Assembly: GCA_037576195.1 (NCBI GenBank)
Contig: CM075101.1
Location: 32,736,001 to 32,800,000, forward strand
From: Phytoseiulus persimilis
Lineage: Eukaryota > Arthropoda > Arachnida > Mesostigmata > Phytoseiidae
Reading direction: 5' to 3'
DNA length: 64,000 nucleotides
Shown: positions 24,401-38,071 of the stretch, piece by piece
Numbering within the stretch: position 1 is the stretch's first letter
Layout: every line of letters begins with the position of its first letter
Position numbers and translations under genes: made by a program
Notes under the pieces: generated by a model
What the model was told of the DNA's origin: nothing
Database searches by the model: none
The model's input: the letters and a program-made list of their open reading frames with translations, nothing else

Positions 24401-25689
24401 CCGGTTGGTCGGTGGAGCCTGAAACAATCGAGGACTGTGTGAAGGAAGAAATGGCGACAGTGTCTCTCGTCCGGTCCGTCCTGCATCCATGGGAGTGTGA
24501 CCTACAATGCAACCGAGACAGAAACACAAGGTGTAGCAGCCAACCCACCATTAGATCTGCACCGCAATCACCACCATCACCGGTTAACCTGAACTCCCGA
24601 ATCGAGTTCAGCTCTCAGACCTGCCAACTCGCATACCTAGTCAAACGTTTAATCCATGAGAATTCGCGCTGGCTGCTCTGCGATACCGAGAACGCTCGGA
24701 TCTCTGAACTAACGGATTCGGCTACAAAATTGAGCTGTCTTTGGATTATACCAGAGAAATCTCGGAGTCTTGCCTTCCCTCGTTTTCGTATGAGCGCGTT
24801 CTCAAGTAGAGACGGTGCGGAAGACGCGAGGGAAATATCAGCGAAATAACTTGGAAGGAATAAGCTTCCAATAACTTCCGGACGCATTGAAGCGCTCCCC
24901 GATGCGATCAGATAAACAGTGCTGCTGAAAAGCATTCGAATGAACATTTTCCTGCCCTTGCGTAATTGATCAAAAAAAAAAGACAATACTAAATAAGCCT
25001 ATTGACCTCAGTCGACGTCGCACGTTTCAAGTTGAATACCATGTCCGAATAATGACTTCATGAGCTGAGCCTCCGAGAGCGGTCAGCAACAAAACGCCAT
25101 TGAATTGCTCAGAATGCAAGCTCCTCCCCAGAGATAGCATCGCTCCAATGCAGATCCAATTTCGGACCGATCTTATCCGACAGCAGTGAATCTTTCAATC
25201 AACGCAACAGAAACCGATGACGGAGTCAATTCTTGAGAAGTGGCTCGGAACATATCCGGTTTATCGGTTCGAGGAGACGAGGGCAAGGTCGCTCCGGAAA
25301 GGGAGCGACACACGATGGAGATTGACGAAAACCTTGGGGATTCCCGTTTCCTTATATTTCATTCTTCTTCGATGAGGGGAATAATTCTCATACCCGCAGG
25401 GAGGATGTCTACGTGAGAGTCAGCCACTGATCGCTGATTCGCGAGATGAGCTTGGGGGACGAACTCTGGACATACATCGATTTCTAGGTTGTGATCTCGG
25501 CCCCAGACGTCTCACAAAAGGAATCTTGAGGAAGACCGAGCTCCGAGCAGCGCATTGTTCTGCTCCGTAACGACCATTGAAATGAGTTATAGATTTACAA
25601 CGGTGTAGACCCGCCCCGTTCTTCAACCTGCGATGCTGTACTTTTTTCTGAGTTCGAGAAGCTGTGACGAAATGATGCGGCTTCGTTTC
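18461..25689. other. Gene-poor stretch 5' of SoxB copy 2
   Basis: Only weak coding candidates are visible. The longest open frames (189 codons at 23070-23639, +; 128 codons at 19310-19696 and 21485-21871, -) lack recognisable domains and have equally long frames opposite. A tetranucleotide-like CGGT/CGAC stretch occurs near 19370-19395. A GGTTCGACTCC sequence near 18785 resembles a tRNA B box but has no cloverleaf around it. As the 5' flank of a developmental Sox gene, the region could hold enhancers; this is inference. Confidence 0.4.
19310..19696 (-). CDS. Hypothetical small protein, weakly supported
   Basis: Minus-strand open frame of 128 codons. The first third is rich in Cys and Trp (CRCWCCRHG) and the C-terminal third is charged (ELRNEAYYSDG, then a Thr/Gly/Glu-rich end). 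AATAAA-like signals, domains and a homologue are not recognised. A GT and AG pair inside (near 19516-19560) would allow a spliced version. The length is within what chance allows in this window, so treat it as unproven. Confidence 0.15.
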   Translation of the reverse strand: MTFKISVRSLQFHGECRCWCCRHGLRCLGLTFWRAAPMTGQAGQPNLSLHWTRGASHTMHRYWWMSARAYKAGQSIGLFSILRRSQSAVQSKELRNEAYYSDGPTDQPTGQSELETPTRGAGETLEKK

Positions 25690-25810
25690 TCATTTGTTCA
25701 TGTCATCCCTTCGATGGCCGCCATAGTTGGCGGCATTGGCCGCCGCTGCAGAGCCCGTGGCCAAAGCTTTTCTGAGCCCCATGGGCAGCAAGAGCACAAA
25801 ACCCATCTCC
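25690..25810 (-). CDS. Possible 3'-terminal exon of an unrecognised gene
   Basis: A long pyrimidine tract on the minus strand ends TTTTTTGGTAG at 25811, a strong acceptor pattern. The following 121 bases are open with phase 2: residues MGFVLLLPMGLRKALATG, then an Ala/Asn-rich stretch ending NYGGHRRDDMNK and TGA. The hydrophobic start could be a membrane segment. No upstream exon could be joined, and no family is recognised. Chance remains possible because the stretch is short. Confidence 0.2.
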
Positions 25811-28800
25811 CTACCAAAAAAGCCGGAGAATACAAGCGAATCAGAGGCGAGGGGGAGAGAGAGGAAAGAAAAATAGATGAGAGCTTGCATCAGGTTGCTG
25901 CACTTCTGGCGGCGGCGAATGAGGAACTTTTCAGGTCGCCAGAGTCATCATCAGACCGGCTAGCCGTTCGGGAGAATCTTTTATGGAGTCGCCGCCACCA
26001 ATCGGCAAAAAACAGTTCGTTCCCCATTGGGTGGAATGAATGTGGATCACAGAACAGTCGCCGTCCGTCTCGATCTGAAGAGCTCCAGCTTCCTCCATCC
26101 ATTTGCCCCGTCCCAGATGATTCCGAGAAAGTCAGATTAGTATATGAAAACGGGACTTTCGGTCGAGTTCGAATCGCAAAATGAGATGACGAGGTGATTG
26201 AGTTCGAGAAAATGGCTCTGTCCCGTATTGTCGTCCGAGACTCGAATTCGGGAGTAGGAGACATTTGGAGAACCGCCGCTTCTTGTACAAAACATATGGG
26301 ATGTTCGACAGTTTTCGTTGCTCCGATTGCTCCAATTTTCGTTAAATTTCAGCGTTTCCGAGAACAATTTATCGAGCTGTGCAGAGCAGAGCTCTAGTGA
26401 TTCGCCACGGCAAGAACTTCATTTGGATGTTGCGAATTGCAGACTCGAAGAACCGAAGGCACCTTGAACTCGCAGACCGCAGCCGCCAGTGCATTCGTGG
26501 GAGTCTTCCGCGATCGATCTCTCTTCAGATACGAACACCAAACAAAGAGCTCGGATCAGGAAAGGATTTCAATGCGGAAATGTAACGGAGAATGCTTTCA
26601 AGGACGAGAGCGATGCCAAGAAGCCTTCGAGCAAATACCGACGACCTTGGATTACAAGTGCTAGTTATCGAATGTGGGACGAGTCGGAGGCGGGGTCGGA
26701 AGTCCTGACGAGCTCCGCTGTTCCGCATTGAAGGCCTACGCGGTTCCTACGTGAAATCTAGTCCTGTACGCTCATCGGGTCTCAGGCCGATGAGCTCGTG
26801 CAGTCGAGACCGGTGCTTTGCGCAGTTGAAAGCTTCGAGACTCGGACTCGAGAGGCTACTGATTCCAATCGGTGTTTTCGTTCCGGGTCGAGTCGTTAAA
26901 CGCCTGACCAATACGACGGTGATGGTATCAGGTATCCCGGGCAGAGATTATCACTCCGTCAAGAATGGGATTCGTGTACTTGCTAATCCTGTCCGCAAAC
27001 AGAGACGGAGCGGCGCCGAACGGCTCTACGTCCGCGATTATCGAACGCACAATAGAATATGTCAACACCTAAACTCGGCGACAAACTGGTGTGACAAGCG
27101 TCCTCTGAAGGCGCCCGAGTCACGAGATCGAGTAACGCGTTTGCCTCTCGCGCGCCGGAGCCCGGATGCAGAACAGTGCGCGCCCAGATCCTTGCCTTCG
27201 CTGTCCACCAACGATTGAAAACATTGGTCGTCCCGGGATGAGGAAACCCCAGCGGTCGAGAATGGCTCGAGAATCACCTTCTCTCGTGGTTGTGCAAGAG
27301 CCGTTATGCGCCCGGCTAGATTGTCCATACTATCGTGGTCCGAGCATGAGTACAATGATCGCGGATTGGGAAGCAGTTGGTGACCGTTCGTAACGGCTTG
27401 CCCCTCCAGGAAACATCTGCTGCTCGAGCACTACGATGGAATTCCCAAGGCCAACGTCTCAGGGCAGCTGACCATGAACGGTTCTAGCTCCGAGGTCCTG
27501 AATGGTTATCTGAGACATGATGGGAGTTTACAATGTTGGTGCGTACCCGATGAGCGTGAGTGCGATGGGCAAATGATGGGCGCGCGGTCTGGTCCACCGA
27601 GTTCGCACGAATGAGAGCAGTCGCCAATTCTCGAGCAGAAGCTTCAGCTCGAGTGAATTGAGTTCATAATGGTGGAAATTGAATAATGGTTTCCGTGAAA
27701 ATTTTCACTGCAGAATGGGACCGAGCAACAGGTCGCTTGTACTACGACTCGTTGTGGGCGAGGTAAATTGTGACAGAATTAAGCTTTTATATTCGACGAA
27801 CCAGGAACGCTCGAGAGCACAATGAAAAGCATCGCGGCAGGGCTCCATGCCGCGTGAACCGTGGCCGCATTCCATTCAGATCGCTCGCCGAAGTTACTAC
27901 GAACATCAATGAAACTTCGTTCCTTTGTCACTGAGGGTCCACGACTCATTGGGATGTACCGAACGAGCCTAGGGTTAGCCGAGCGTCCGACCGACCGACC
28001 GACGGGCCAGATAGCCAGAGATGGAGCTGCTTCTTGCATTCTACGCTCTCCTTGCGGAAGATGTCAGTTTTTAAGTATTGTTCGTGTCATAGGTTCTCAC
28101 ATTCTTCGGTTGTTTTACGTGAGGAATGCCGCTCTGAAGCCTCGAGGTCGAGACTCGTCCCACCAGTAACGTCACCCGTTCGCGTCATGTTCTCGCCAAA
28201 AGCGGTTGAGATTCTTCATTTAGAGAGGCTCGGAACGATCCGGTTATGTCATTGAGCTGTGTTGAGAACGGTGCTTCGTTCGATCGGGGTATTTCACCTG
28301 GGATGGCTATTCGCGCCAGTCATACGACACCAGGAAGTGTCGACTATCCCTTGCTCTTTTGTTGAATACGTGTAAAGAGCACTGGTTGTAATGCGACCCA
28401 TGTTGGACACGCAGCTTAATAGTATGAATACATTTCATTGCATCACAATGAACATGGCGTTAGATAGGTGTCCTGAGCACACGTGACTCACAGCGTGGTC
28501 TGTCGGGGCTAATCCTCGCTATTTCTCGCTCCAGTTTCATTTGAAAAATTTCGAGAAGCGTGTGCGCCGTTCCCAGCTCCTCGCTTCGACTCCGTTACCG
28601 CCGTTCCGCTCGCTCCCGGAAACCAACTCGCACAGACCGTGGAAGGAGCTTCCAGCTCATCGTTAGCCCGAATCGTCGCGCTGTCATTGTCCTACTCGAC
28701 GGAGGCGTCCTCGCGGTCATGTCTCAGACATTTCAGACGAGGAAGGGTTCGCCTCCGGGTCTGGTCACATGACTGCTGAATCGGCTCCGCAATCTTATTC

Positions 28801-31800
28801 GGATTTTCCCCCGGTGTCGATATCATCCCACTACCGCGTGATAAAAATCCTGAAGCGATTTCCCAGAATGACGGAGAATGGCGAAGTCAACTGAGGCCAT
28901 CAATTCTGCGCTGCTCGAATCGATCCAGCTAGCAAGGCATCCAACCAACTAAGTAGCCAGCTACCGCCAGCCTCGAAGAGAGACGATCTCTCGGGTTTTC
29001 TAGTGCAGGCTGCGACAGCAAGGTAGAGCGCGGGCATGTACGATCTTTCACTCCACGCTCTTTCATGCGCTCACTCTTGTAGCTTCGAGCTCAGGTGTTT
29101 GATGGCGCCTCGAAGTCTGTGTTTGCACGCCAACCTGGCTGCGATGCGTTTCTCTTGTACCTCCTTTCCGAGCGGGCTTGTCGCTCGCTGGCCCAGTCGG
29201 CTACCTACGTACACCTAACTCTCTCTCCCTCTGCGCATATCCCTTGCTTCGTTCACAGGTCTTTCTTGTGCATCGGTCATTCGCATGCTCTCTTTTAGTT
29301 TTCTTCTGCGTTTCTGCAGTTTTCGTGCTTCTTTGTCAGAAATCAACTCTGAAACCGCTGCGGAACCGACTCGAGAAGCGAGGGGTGACGGACGCACGAG
29401 AAACCAAAGGGCGAGAGAAACAGACAATGCCACGGAGGTGTTGGATAGATCATTAGTAGACAACATGAGCGCGAGGTGTGAAATAGCGCTCGGCTCTTGA
29501 TGCAAGACCAACGGATGCGGGGCAAAACAACGGCAAAGCTCACATTAAACGCAACCGCGGATCGAAACAAAACGGTGATCAACCTCCGCTAGAGGCTCCA
29601 TCCAACCCCATGTACCCGGGTCGGGTTCGAAGAGGTTCCGTCGACGATTGGGTCGTTGCGTCACAGGATTCCTGAAACCGTCCGCCGGTTTCCGTCGCCT
29701 CAGCGCACATGCAATGCTCCATGCAAATATGCTCGCATCAGGCTCCTCGGCGGCCGAGCGTCTCATTGAGGAGCCGACGGTCAAGGTGACTGTTTTGAGA
29801 ATCGTCACGAGACATGAAGAGAAGCTCGCCGATCAGGACGCAAATATTTGAGCTCAGGCGCCAGGGTGCGAAAACCTGCTAACCATTGTCAATGGGCGCA
29901 GCTTAGAATTCGTCTACGCACGCGCAAACATTGGAGGAACGGTGGATCATTCAAGTGAAAACCATTGCGGGACTAAACCAACATTTTGAGACGACACTCG
30001 CTCGCGGCCGTTCTGGGTAGAGCAGCGAGTTCTCGAGGTTCCAGAGTTGTCGCCGCTGGGATCGTCGTGTTTGCTCCGTTTAGGGAGCCTGAGTCACGAA
30101 CCTTTCTCGCGATTCTTCTCAACTCGAATGCAGAACAGAAGAGGCCCTCGGGGCCGGTGAGGTTTTTTCACTGAGCTGAAATCTTCCAGAGTCGGGGGAG
30201 ACGGAATATTCTCCTGAAAAAAGTTCAAGTATCGGGTCGATGCCGTTGAACCTCTGCAGTTCAGTAGCCGCAAGGATCGCATTCGCACAGAAGCGTGCAG
30301 TAGTCAGCGGATCGATAGATTTACTGCTGTGCATCGTCTCTCCAGGGTGCAGGTTTCTGAGGAGTTCTCCGGAGGGAGAGCGAAACGCAGTAAATTCGAG
30401 ATGCGTTGACTTCGCACCAGCCAAAAGTTTCTGAAAATACGGAACTTTCGAAGGGGGAACTCCATCGCCCACGGAGCTTCTTCGTATTCGCGATACGACA
30501 CGAAGACCTACATCTGGATCAAGCGGCCCCTTCACTCGTTGGTTTGACGAGAGTTGGAATTGCAGAGTTTTGGAATCGGTCGAAGCTCGTGAAACCAATC
30601 AATATATAGCACGGGAGAGACAAACGTTTTTGTGGAGTCGGTCGGCGGTCGACTGGCATGAAATGCGGACGCAATCCGCGAACTCACGTTCCTATTCAGT
30701 GTTGGTGTCGCTGCAAAAATTGTCTACTTTTTCAATTTACCATTCCGATTCCCGCCTTCTGGCACTGGTGCGAAATGCGCCGCTCCCGGCATAAAAACAA
30801 AAACATTTGAGCAGCGAGCGAATTTGTGGACACCTGCCACCGCCAAGCAGCCACTTCAAGGGCAAGCAAACAGCGAGCAAACCATCCTGCTCGGAGCGTT
30901 GCGACGCATTTCCCCAGCTGAGCCGGTTGATTTGAGTGCTCGATGTGGAGGCAACTCACACATTTCTCTTCCATTTGACAGTCAAACGACGGAAGCAGTC
31001 GAATTTCGATGCAGACCGTGTGGATGCACGCAACTCGGACTTCCGCCTACCCAGTACCTTGCTCTCGGTGTTAACTGCCTCGTGAATTTTCACCCCGGTC
31101 GGATTAGACCCTCGATCTTGGAATTCGGGCTCTTGGGAAAGGTGCCCGTCGACGAGAGGAGTAACGGAAATATGTGGAGTTCAGGACATAATCTGCGCAA
31201 TTTGAGAACAAAAACCGGTACCGTTCAGTCTAGTCAATCCCCGGACGCCAGAGGCTTCGAGTCTTCGCCTCCGATCGAGCCTCAAATCGACCGGAGCCCG
31301 TCAGCTAGCGAATATCTCACCGCATGATGGTCTAATTTCGATCTTATCTGCGGGCGAATCTGATATTAGAGCAAACCTTAGACAAAAACCAAACCAAAAA
31401 CCAGATGACAGGAATTAGGTGCTCCCGTTGCTTCTGCAGCAGTTATCTCAGCTCGACAACGCCATCGCTCATTCGGATGTGGATCGTATCTGCAATTTCA
31501 CGCTCATAGGTGGATGAGCGAGATGAGCACCGTGATGTCCAGACTGAAAGGCTGTGGACGGATCATCTCTGGGCTCCGTTGCTGCATAGCAGATTTTGGA
31601 GATGCCAATCTCGGCTTTCCGAAGCGCATGCTATTCCGTCTCCGCCGTCGAGAGCTCGCTGAAGCGGACGAACGGACTGACAGGCGCACGAATCGGTTTC
31701 GGCCATTGATTGAACTGACTCGACGTGTTCGGCGTGTATCAATTGTGATTGTGTGTGCGCGTTTTTCTTTTTCCTCGCAGCTCAGTGAATAGTCCCAGCA

Positions 31801-34029
31801 AAAGTCAGCGACTCCCACGCTCGAAACCGCTCCCCGGCATTAATCTCGTCCGCTTTGTGGCCCGCTCCGAAATCACTGAATGTCGCGTCATCTACGGAGA
31901 CAGACTCGGACGATCTCAAAAACACCGCCCGTCTGAAGCTCGGCTGGCTTGTGTTCTCCTTCGCCGACTCTTTCGAGACGACGACGAATACGATTTAGTA
32001 TACGACGACAAGAACCAAGACGAGAAGCCGCCGGCACAAAGCATCTCGCCGACTCTAAGCACAAAACAGCCCGGAGCGTAACGTCCGATCATCTCTTCCC
32101 AAATGTCTTCAGTACGAAAGATCTGTTCGCCGATCCGTTTCAAAACTCTTCTATGCGGACGATTTCGGATGGCAAACCCGAAAAAGGAATCCAAGAGCCC
32201 GAGGAACGTACGGGTCCACCGTCAGACATTCGAAATAACTGTTCGAGTGTAGTCATTGAAAAACTTGTGGGAGTCTCTCGAACAAAACAAGCGTCCAGAT
32301 GCGGAACTGGTTCGACAACAAAAAAAATCCTTGGGATCAAGGCTCGAAACGCAAGCTTCCTATCTAGATTTCCTCCGCGCGATACCTGCATACTCGCTAC
32401 ATCGAGATCCTTCGAGCAAATAAACATGTTACGACTGAACGTCCTTGAGCTAGCGCCAGAGGTTCCGGGCCACATATATTTCAGGTCTCAATCATCGCTG
32501 TCGCTGTCGATTAGCTGAGTGAAGAATCGAGTGAGATGCAAATCGTGGCTCGATGCAAGCGGGAAACGAATTTCAATTATCGCTGCCAAAAAATATCCAA
32601 CACGGTCAGATTCTCCCTGCGGCGGTAACGCCGAATGACTTCGGGACTGCGGTCGAAAATCCCTCCGAGAATCTCCGTTGTTTGTTTCCGATCGAAACCC
32701 ATAACAAGCTCGTGAAGGAATAGCGCCAACTTGAGAGTTTCTTCTCACAGTTTCGACGACCTTGTCACGCATCTTTTGATCACCTCATTAGCAAAAAGCA
32801 CTTCAGCCGAACGCTTACTGGCTCCTTCACTCGCTCACCGCTCGATGAAGCTCGAGAAGTAGGCGGAGGCAGTAGGTGTGAAGTAAGCAAGTAGCTCCCC
32901 GAGAGATGCGAGAGCCGTCTACTGTAGTTACTCCGACTGGGATCCGCTCGAACAGGGTGTATCAGTCACGCTCGCAGACGCGTATGACCTTCAGGCCATC
33001 TTGTCGAGTGGGGAGCTTGTTTTACTTCCTGGTTGAGCCTGACAGATACTCCGTCTCTCTCGGTTTCTCGAAATCGTGTTAACCTCATAAAGGTATCAGT
33101 GATTGACTCGCGTTAACTGATCATCTCGAGAACGGGATCGATCAAACCCGGTGTGCTGAGAGCTTTCGATTCGTTTTACCTCCAACGATACAAGACAGAG
33201 CCTAAACGGGATCTGGCCAGCTTCAAAACGGCGACCCACTGACCAGAATAAATTGCGGAGCCTCTGTCCCTAGAATCTTCGCTGAAAAATTCAGTCGATC
33301 GGCCTGCAAGAAGGTGTCGAAGATAAGAAATGGAGCGATGCGATCTCACATCGTGAACCAGCAGAAGCCACACTCCGGAACCACACAATGGCATTGTGAA
33401 CGAAAACGTGACGCACTATGGGCCTGACGGTCTCATGGTCGATGGTCGCCGGTCGCTGCAAGATTAGCACCTTGCAAAAATCGGGTGTCGCCGCAGCTCT
33501 TCAACGATGCCCCGACGAAGCGCACTCTGAGCTCAAAAGTAAATAGAGACGCTCTGGCGCCGGTTAGATCACATCGGCTCCACTTGGACAGGCGCTGGAG
33601 TCCACGTCTCGTCAAACAGTTGCCGTTAGCGACAATGCAAGCCTCTCCGCTGAAAACTCCTCTCAACAATGAGCCTCTGGAGACGCTACTCCGAAAGTTC
33701 ACACGTTCCTTATGTCAACCAACCATCATCCTTATCGTCCTGCTAATCAAGCTCGTCCAAATCGCGCCTGCCGGAAATGGGCGCTCAGGAACTCCGTGTG
33801 ATAAGTTGACGTGATTGCAATTATTTCCTGGAGTCATACTCTCCAAGAAGTAACTCATGCAAATGAGACCAATGCGTCGTACCGTCGAGACTTGTGGCTG
33901 CCCGAAATCGGTCGCTTCTCCCGGAATCCATGGGTGCTCCGCTATCGTTCCGATGAGAGACGTCCCGTAGCAGCTCCAATTCAAACCCTGACCTTTCCGA
34001 GCGTTTGACCTGTGCCTCATAAAATCGGG

Positions 34030-34080
34030 AACATCCTTACAATGTATAATCAGTTTCGTCTGTCAGTTTGTCATCTCTGT
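34030..34080 (-). repeat. Remnant of the 3' tail of the 45-base repeat element
   Basis: Read on the minus strand, GACAAACTGACAGACGAAAC followed by TGATTATA matches the conserved tail beyond array 2 (GACAAACTGGCAGACGAAGC, then CGATCATA), at about 23 of 28 positions or better. No 45-base units remain next to it. It shows that the tail was part of a dispersed element and is not only linked to local duplication. Confidence 0.45.
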
Positions 34081-36179
34081 CTCGCGATGATGAGCTCCTC
34101 CGATAGTCCTCCGTAATGGATGGTAGAACCGAATCATCACATTTGATTTTAGTTCGACTCTCTTGTTGACGACCGAATTCTTGCGTGAACCTCAAGGATT
34201 ACTCGTTATATGCCGAGGATTCGGGCAAATGTTTGGAGGTCTACGCGCTCACGGCCAATGATAGTAAAAGGAGCGATAAGCTCGACCGGTCTCATTCACC
34301 AAAGGTTCTCATGAACCAGCCGCCTAGACACGAGAGGAAAGTCACGGTTCCTGCATAGAAGGTATCTTGCTCCAAGGATCTCAAAAATGTAGTTCGCGTT
34401 CGTTTCGATTGATTTTCAGCGACGCTGAAGCTCCCGACATCCATCTCCGGCTGGTGGGGCACGGTCGAATGATCAGAAAGTTATCCGTCATCGCCGCGCG
34501 AGAGTAATCTCACATACGCGTGGCTGTCTGACTCGAGCGCGATGGAATCCCGGGCGTGTCTCAACTCCGGCGTCGTCAGCTCGTCTAATTGGGCCATTTC
34601 TTGACCCTTTCGAACGATTGCGCCATTGATCAAACGAATTCCTCATCTCCTGGGCTCCGTCCTTCGCTGCGAGCTCCGAGTGCTTAGACAAAAATTTCCA
34701 TAAGTCCAGTCGCCTGTAGTCTCTGAGGACTTGCATCTCCGACGACATCTCATTTGGATCTTGATTGTTTCTCGCTTCAGGGATCGAGTTGTGTTGGGTT
34801 TTTATTCCTTCGCTCCGCGCCGACAGTAATAACCGACCTCCTCGAGTCCTCCGCCCTTGCAAAACCGTCGCTCGCATGGGTCGTGGGCTCCATCATTTTC
34901 AACCACCGCTACCCGAAAGAAAAAGATGTGGGCAGATCTCTCAGCGAGTTCTGCCTCTCTCAGTTTGTTAGCGTCTCGGATTTGCATTTACTTGTGGCAT
35001 CGGAGGAGGCCCAAGAACAGTGGCACCTGTGCACCAGATTGGGACAGACTCAGGAGCACAGCCAAGGTTCGAGCCTCTCGAGGCTCCGTCGCATTTTGTT
35101 TTTTAGGGAACGAGAGCGCCTCACCCAGAGGTTCTTCTCAGGCGGGAATGCTTCTTTGGGTCATTGCAGGTTCATGAACCAGGCAGAACACGAAACTGGG
35201 TTTCACAAGTGAGTCGCTGTGTCAGTTGGTCTTGGACAACTGCTAGGGCTCCCGACAGGGGTCCTAACTGAGCTTGACTTCATCAGGAGACGAAGTATAC
35301 AAAAAAGCTGCTTGGTCCCCTACGTAGAGGGAAATCAGGAATTGACGAGTCCGTTGGAGACGGGGCAGCTCCGGAGTCTTCCGCTAACGTGCTGACAATC
35401 AAAGGCCCTACGACGGGTCCTCTATTCCGAGTTCCAAATCCTCCGAGTTCCAAATCCGCCGAGTTCCGCTTGAATATCTTTGTTGATAGTCCAGGGGAAG
35501 AAGCCGAGGACATGAAAAATGTCCGCCGACCACTTGACTCTTGTCTTTGAACAACAATAGGATACGAAGCCAGGATCGCGGCTTGCAGGTCTCAAGAGTC
35601 GCGTCGCGTCTTCATGTTTTATGCAACAACCGTGTCGGTGCCGAGCCTTGAATGGAAGACATTTTGTATATTTGTAACAAAAACTCCGAAGTCTAGTCAG
35701 AAAAGTTTCAAATGTCGTTCCTATTCTGAATCTTCATTGGCGGTATACACTCGTGTGTGCATAGGCGATCGACAAAGCTGCCATTGTATGTTTTGACTCG
35801 AAATTAATACATCTTTCTCTGCTTGAGTTCTGAACTCCGCTTATCTTCTCGTAAGATCTCTCCTGCTGGCCGGCCGACCGACCGATGGGCTGGCTGTTCG
35901 ACTGTTCGCGCTTTGTGCTCCAATTCTTGGCTCTGAGTGTCCTCGAGACTGTTAAATGGCCCCTTCAAAGTTCTTGCTTCGGAGACGAAACGAAAACGGG
36001 TTCGCTCCTTCAAGTCAAATACAGATCTTCCCCTGATGACTATTCCTTGTCGGCTCTTACGGAACCGGACCAAACAAACTACATATCCTCCAGGAACCTC
36101 GGCCAGGAATTCCCAGTTCGGTTTGAGGAACTCCTACGATCCTGTATGGGGAAGTCCAGTGATCAATGGAATCAAAATG

Positions 36180-36585
36180 ATCAGACGCGGGACTCACCCG
36201 AGTTTCTTCGACTCACCCGCTGTCGCAAGAAGGAATCAATACTAAATACTCGGATTGGGAGGTGGAGAAACGGCCCGGATGGTCAAGGTTACACGCTGAC
36301 ATCGGCGATTCGATGAACGGAGAAGATCTCTCGGTGCTGGTTGCGGATTCAACGCAAATATTCGCTCGCTTCAGCGATCCCGAGGTTCTCGTGACCGTAT
36401 CATTACAGTATGCACTTACAACGCCGAGTATTGGCGGTTCTGAAATTTTCGAAGTCAGCCGGCTGATGACCTACAAGACACGAGTAGACAGAGCTCTGAA
36501 ATCCTCCGCCTTTGATTTGGGCTCAAGCGGCCCAGGAAAGACTCCCCACAGGAAGAAGCCTGGACACGCCCCTGGTTCCATCTGA
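36180..36585 (+). other. Coding-like stretch, possibly frameshifted pseudogene
   Basis: A 135-codon frame is open from about 36180 to a stop at 36585 (contains DWEVEKRPGWSRLHADIGDS and a hydrophobic VLVTVSLQYALTTP). Just upstream, a different forward frame (stop at 36245) reads YDPVWGSPVINGIKMIRRG. The two could be one protein split by a frameshift or an unmarked intron. No family is recognised, and two adjacent open frames of this size could be chance. Confidence 0.15.
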
Positions 36586-38071
36586 TATTGAACATCACTC
36601 GCTTGAGAGGCCCCCCGCCAACAGTTGATTCACACTGCACGGTTGTTGGGGAGGGCACTGAAAACCGTTCAGGAAAGCGTCGGCAAGGTACATCGGAGTC
36701 GAATATCCACGGGCGAGTCGTCCGTTGGGGGAATTATGTCGATATTGCGCAACCCGGTGCTGGTGTACGCACGAGACCCGCCGAAGATTAGTTCCGAAGG
36801 GCCAAGGTTATCCCCCGCCCATGAGTCGTGTATCTTCAGACAGGATCCATCCCGCGAATTCGGGAAGGCATCAACAGGGAGCGAAGCTAGATGAGGCTCT
36901 CCAACTTCGGAGACAAACATAGCTGGGCAGAACTTGTGGTCAACCAATGATGCTTCGATGGATATCTTCTGCAGTCTGATTTTGGATGGAGTCGTGGAAA
37001 TCCCGAGTATTTTTCCATGTTGTGCTTTTCAGCTGTCGGTGTCGGTACGCAATCGCCGCATCCGATGATGAACAGCTTCAAGACTTGCTCTTCGTGGTGG
37101 ACTTCGGTGTTCGGTGACCATTAGAGCTCAGAAGATCGGGTAATATTCGATAATCAGCACCCATCAATCCAAGTATCTATGGGTAGATGCATGGATAGAT
37201 TGATGAATTAGGCATTGTTGCCATGAGAACTGATAAGCTTCAGCCTTCAGGCTCATTCATCCAACCGCTTACATGGTTACATGGGAGGTATGGAATGATG
37301 AATGCTGGAACTTCCTGGTTCTAGTGATTTTATCCGGGAAAACGTCAGTTGATGGATCTACACGGGCTCAGCCTCGACTCCAATAGCCACAGGAGTTAAA
37401 CTGGGGAAGAATACCTGCTCCAAAAAAAACAGCATCGATTCGGATTCATTTCACAATCGACGGTTCTCCCCTCCCGAAGGATATGAGATCTCCGGTTGGA
37501 ATCGGTTGATAACATCGATGACGATGCAGATGCCGCCCTTCTGACCAGCTAGAGTCCACTGTACTCCCAACCTCAGTAACTGTCTGTGATGAATAATTTG
37601 CATGGACAAACAGACAAACGAGTTTGCATGACTCCGAACCAAGAAGGATCTGGAGCGGGCTCGTCGTTCCATAGGACGAGCTTCATGGAAATAGCTGCGA
37701 CCACGCCGATTGATTTTTGAACGCCGGATCAAGAACGACGATGGGACAGGATCAGATCCTGAAGTGGATGTCGATTCAAAATTGGCGCCAAAACACCGGT
37801 CTGTTTTCGTGGTGCGCCAGCTGACTGCGGAGGAACGGCTCGGAATCGTGTTCCGTGCGTCTATGAAGTTCTAAAAAATTCGAACGTTTTTTAGACGGCT
37901 CGGAAGTTCACGCCCGTCAAAGCAAGGGAATACCCGTTCTTCAGGATGAGAGGTGCTCAACACGCTGTTGACCGTGTCTGATGACGAGCCGTATTTGAAA
38001 ATGCATCATTCCTTACCGGTACGGAAACCAAACAGCTGGCTGTCAAATGAAGGCAGACAGTTTTCTCTGGC

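Larger units (their letters stand above)
25811..38071. other. Gene-poor stretch upstream of huntingtin
   Basis: No gene is firmly supported over about 12 kb. Open frames up to 189 codons (31949-32518, +) and 159 codons (30119-30598, -) have no domain. CGAC-type short tandem runs occur near 27985-28005 and 35868-35885. A remnant of the tail of the 45-base repeat element lies at 34030-34080, and a coding-like stretch in two frames lies at 36180-36585; both are listed separately. Confidence 0.4.

Noticed and set aside
25633-26184. 183-codon open frame (+)
   Set aside because: Charged low-complexity translation; the opposite strand has a better splice context (25690-25810).
31949-32518. 189-codon open frame (+)
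   Set aside because: Arg/Ser-rich, no domain, no splice context. At this length about one chance frame is expected in the window.
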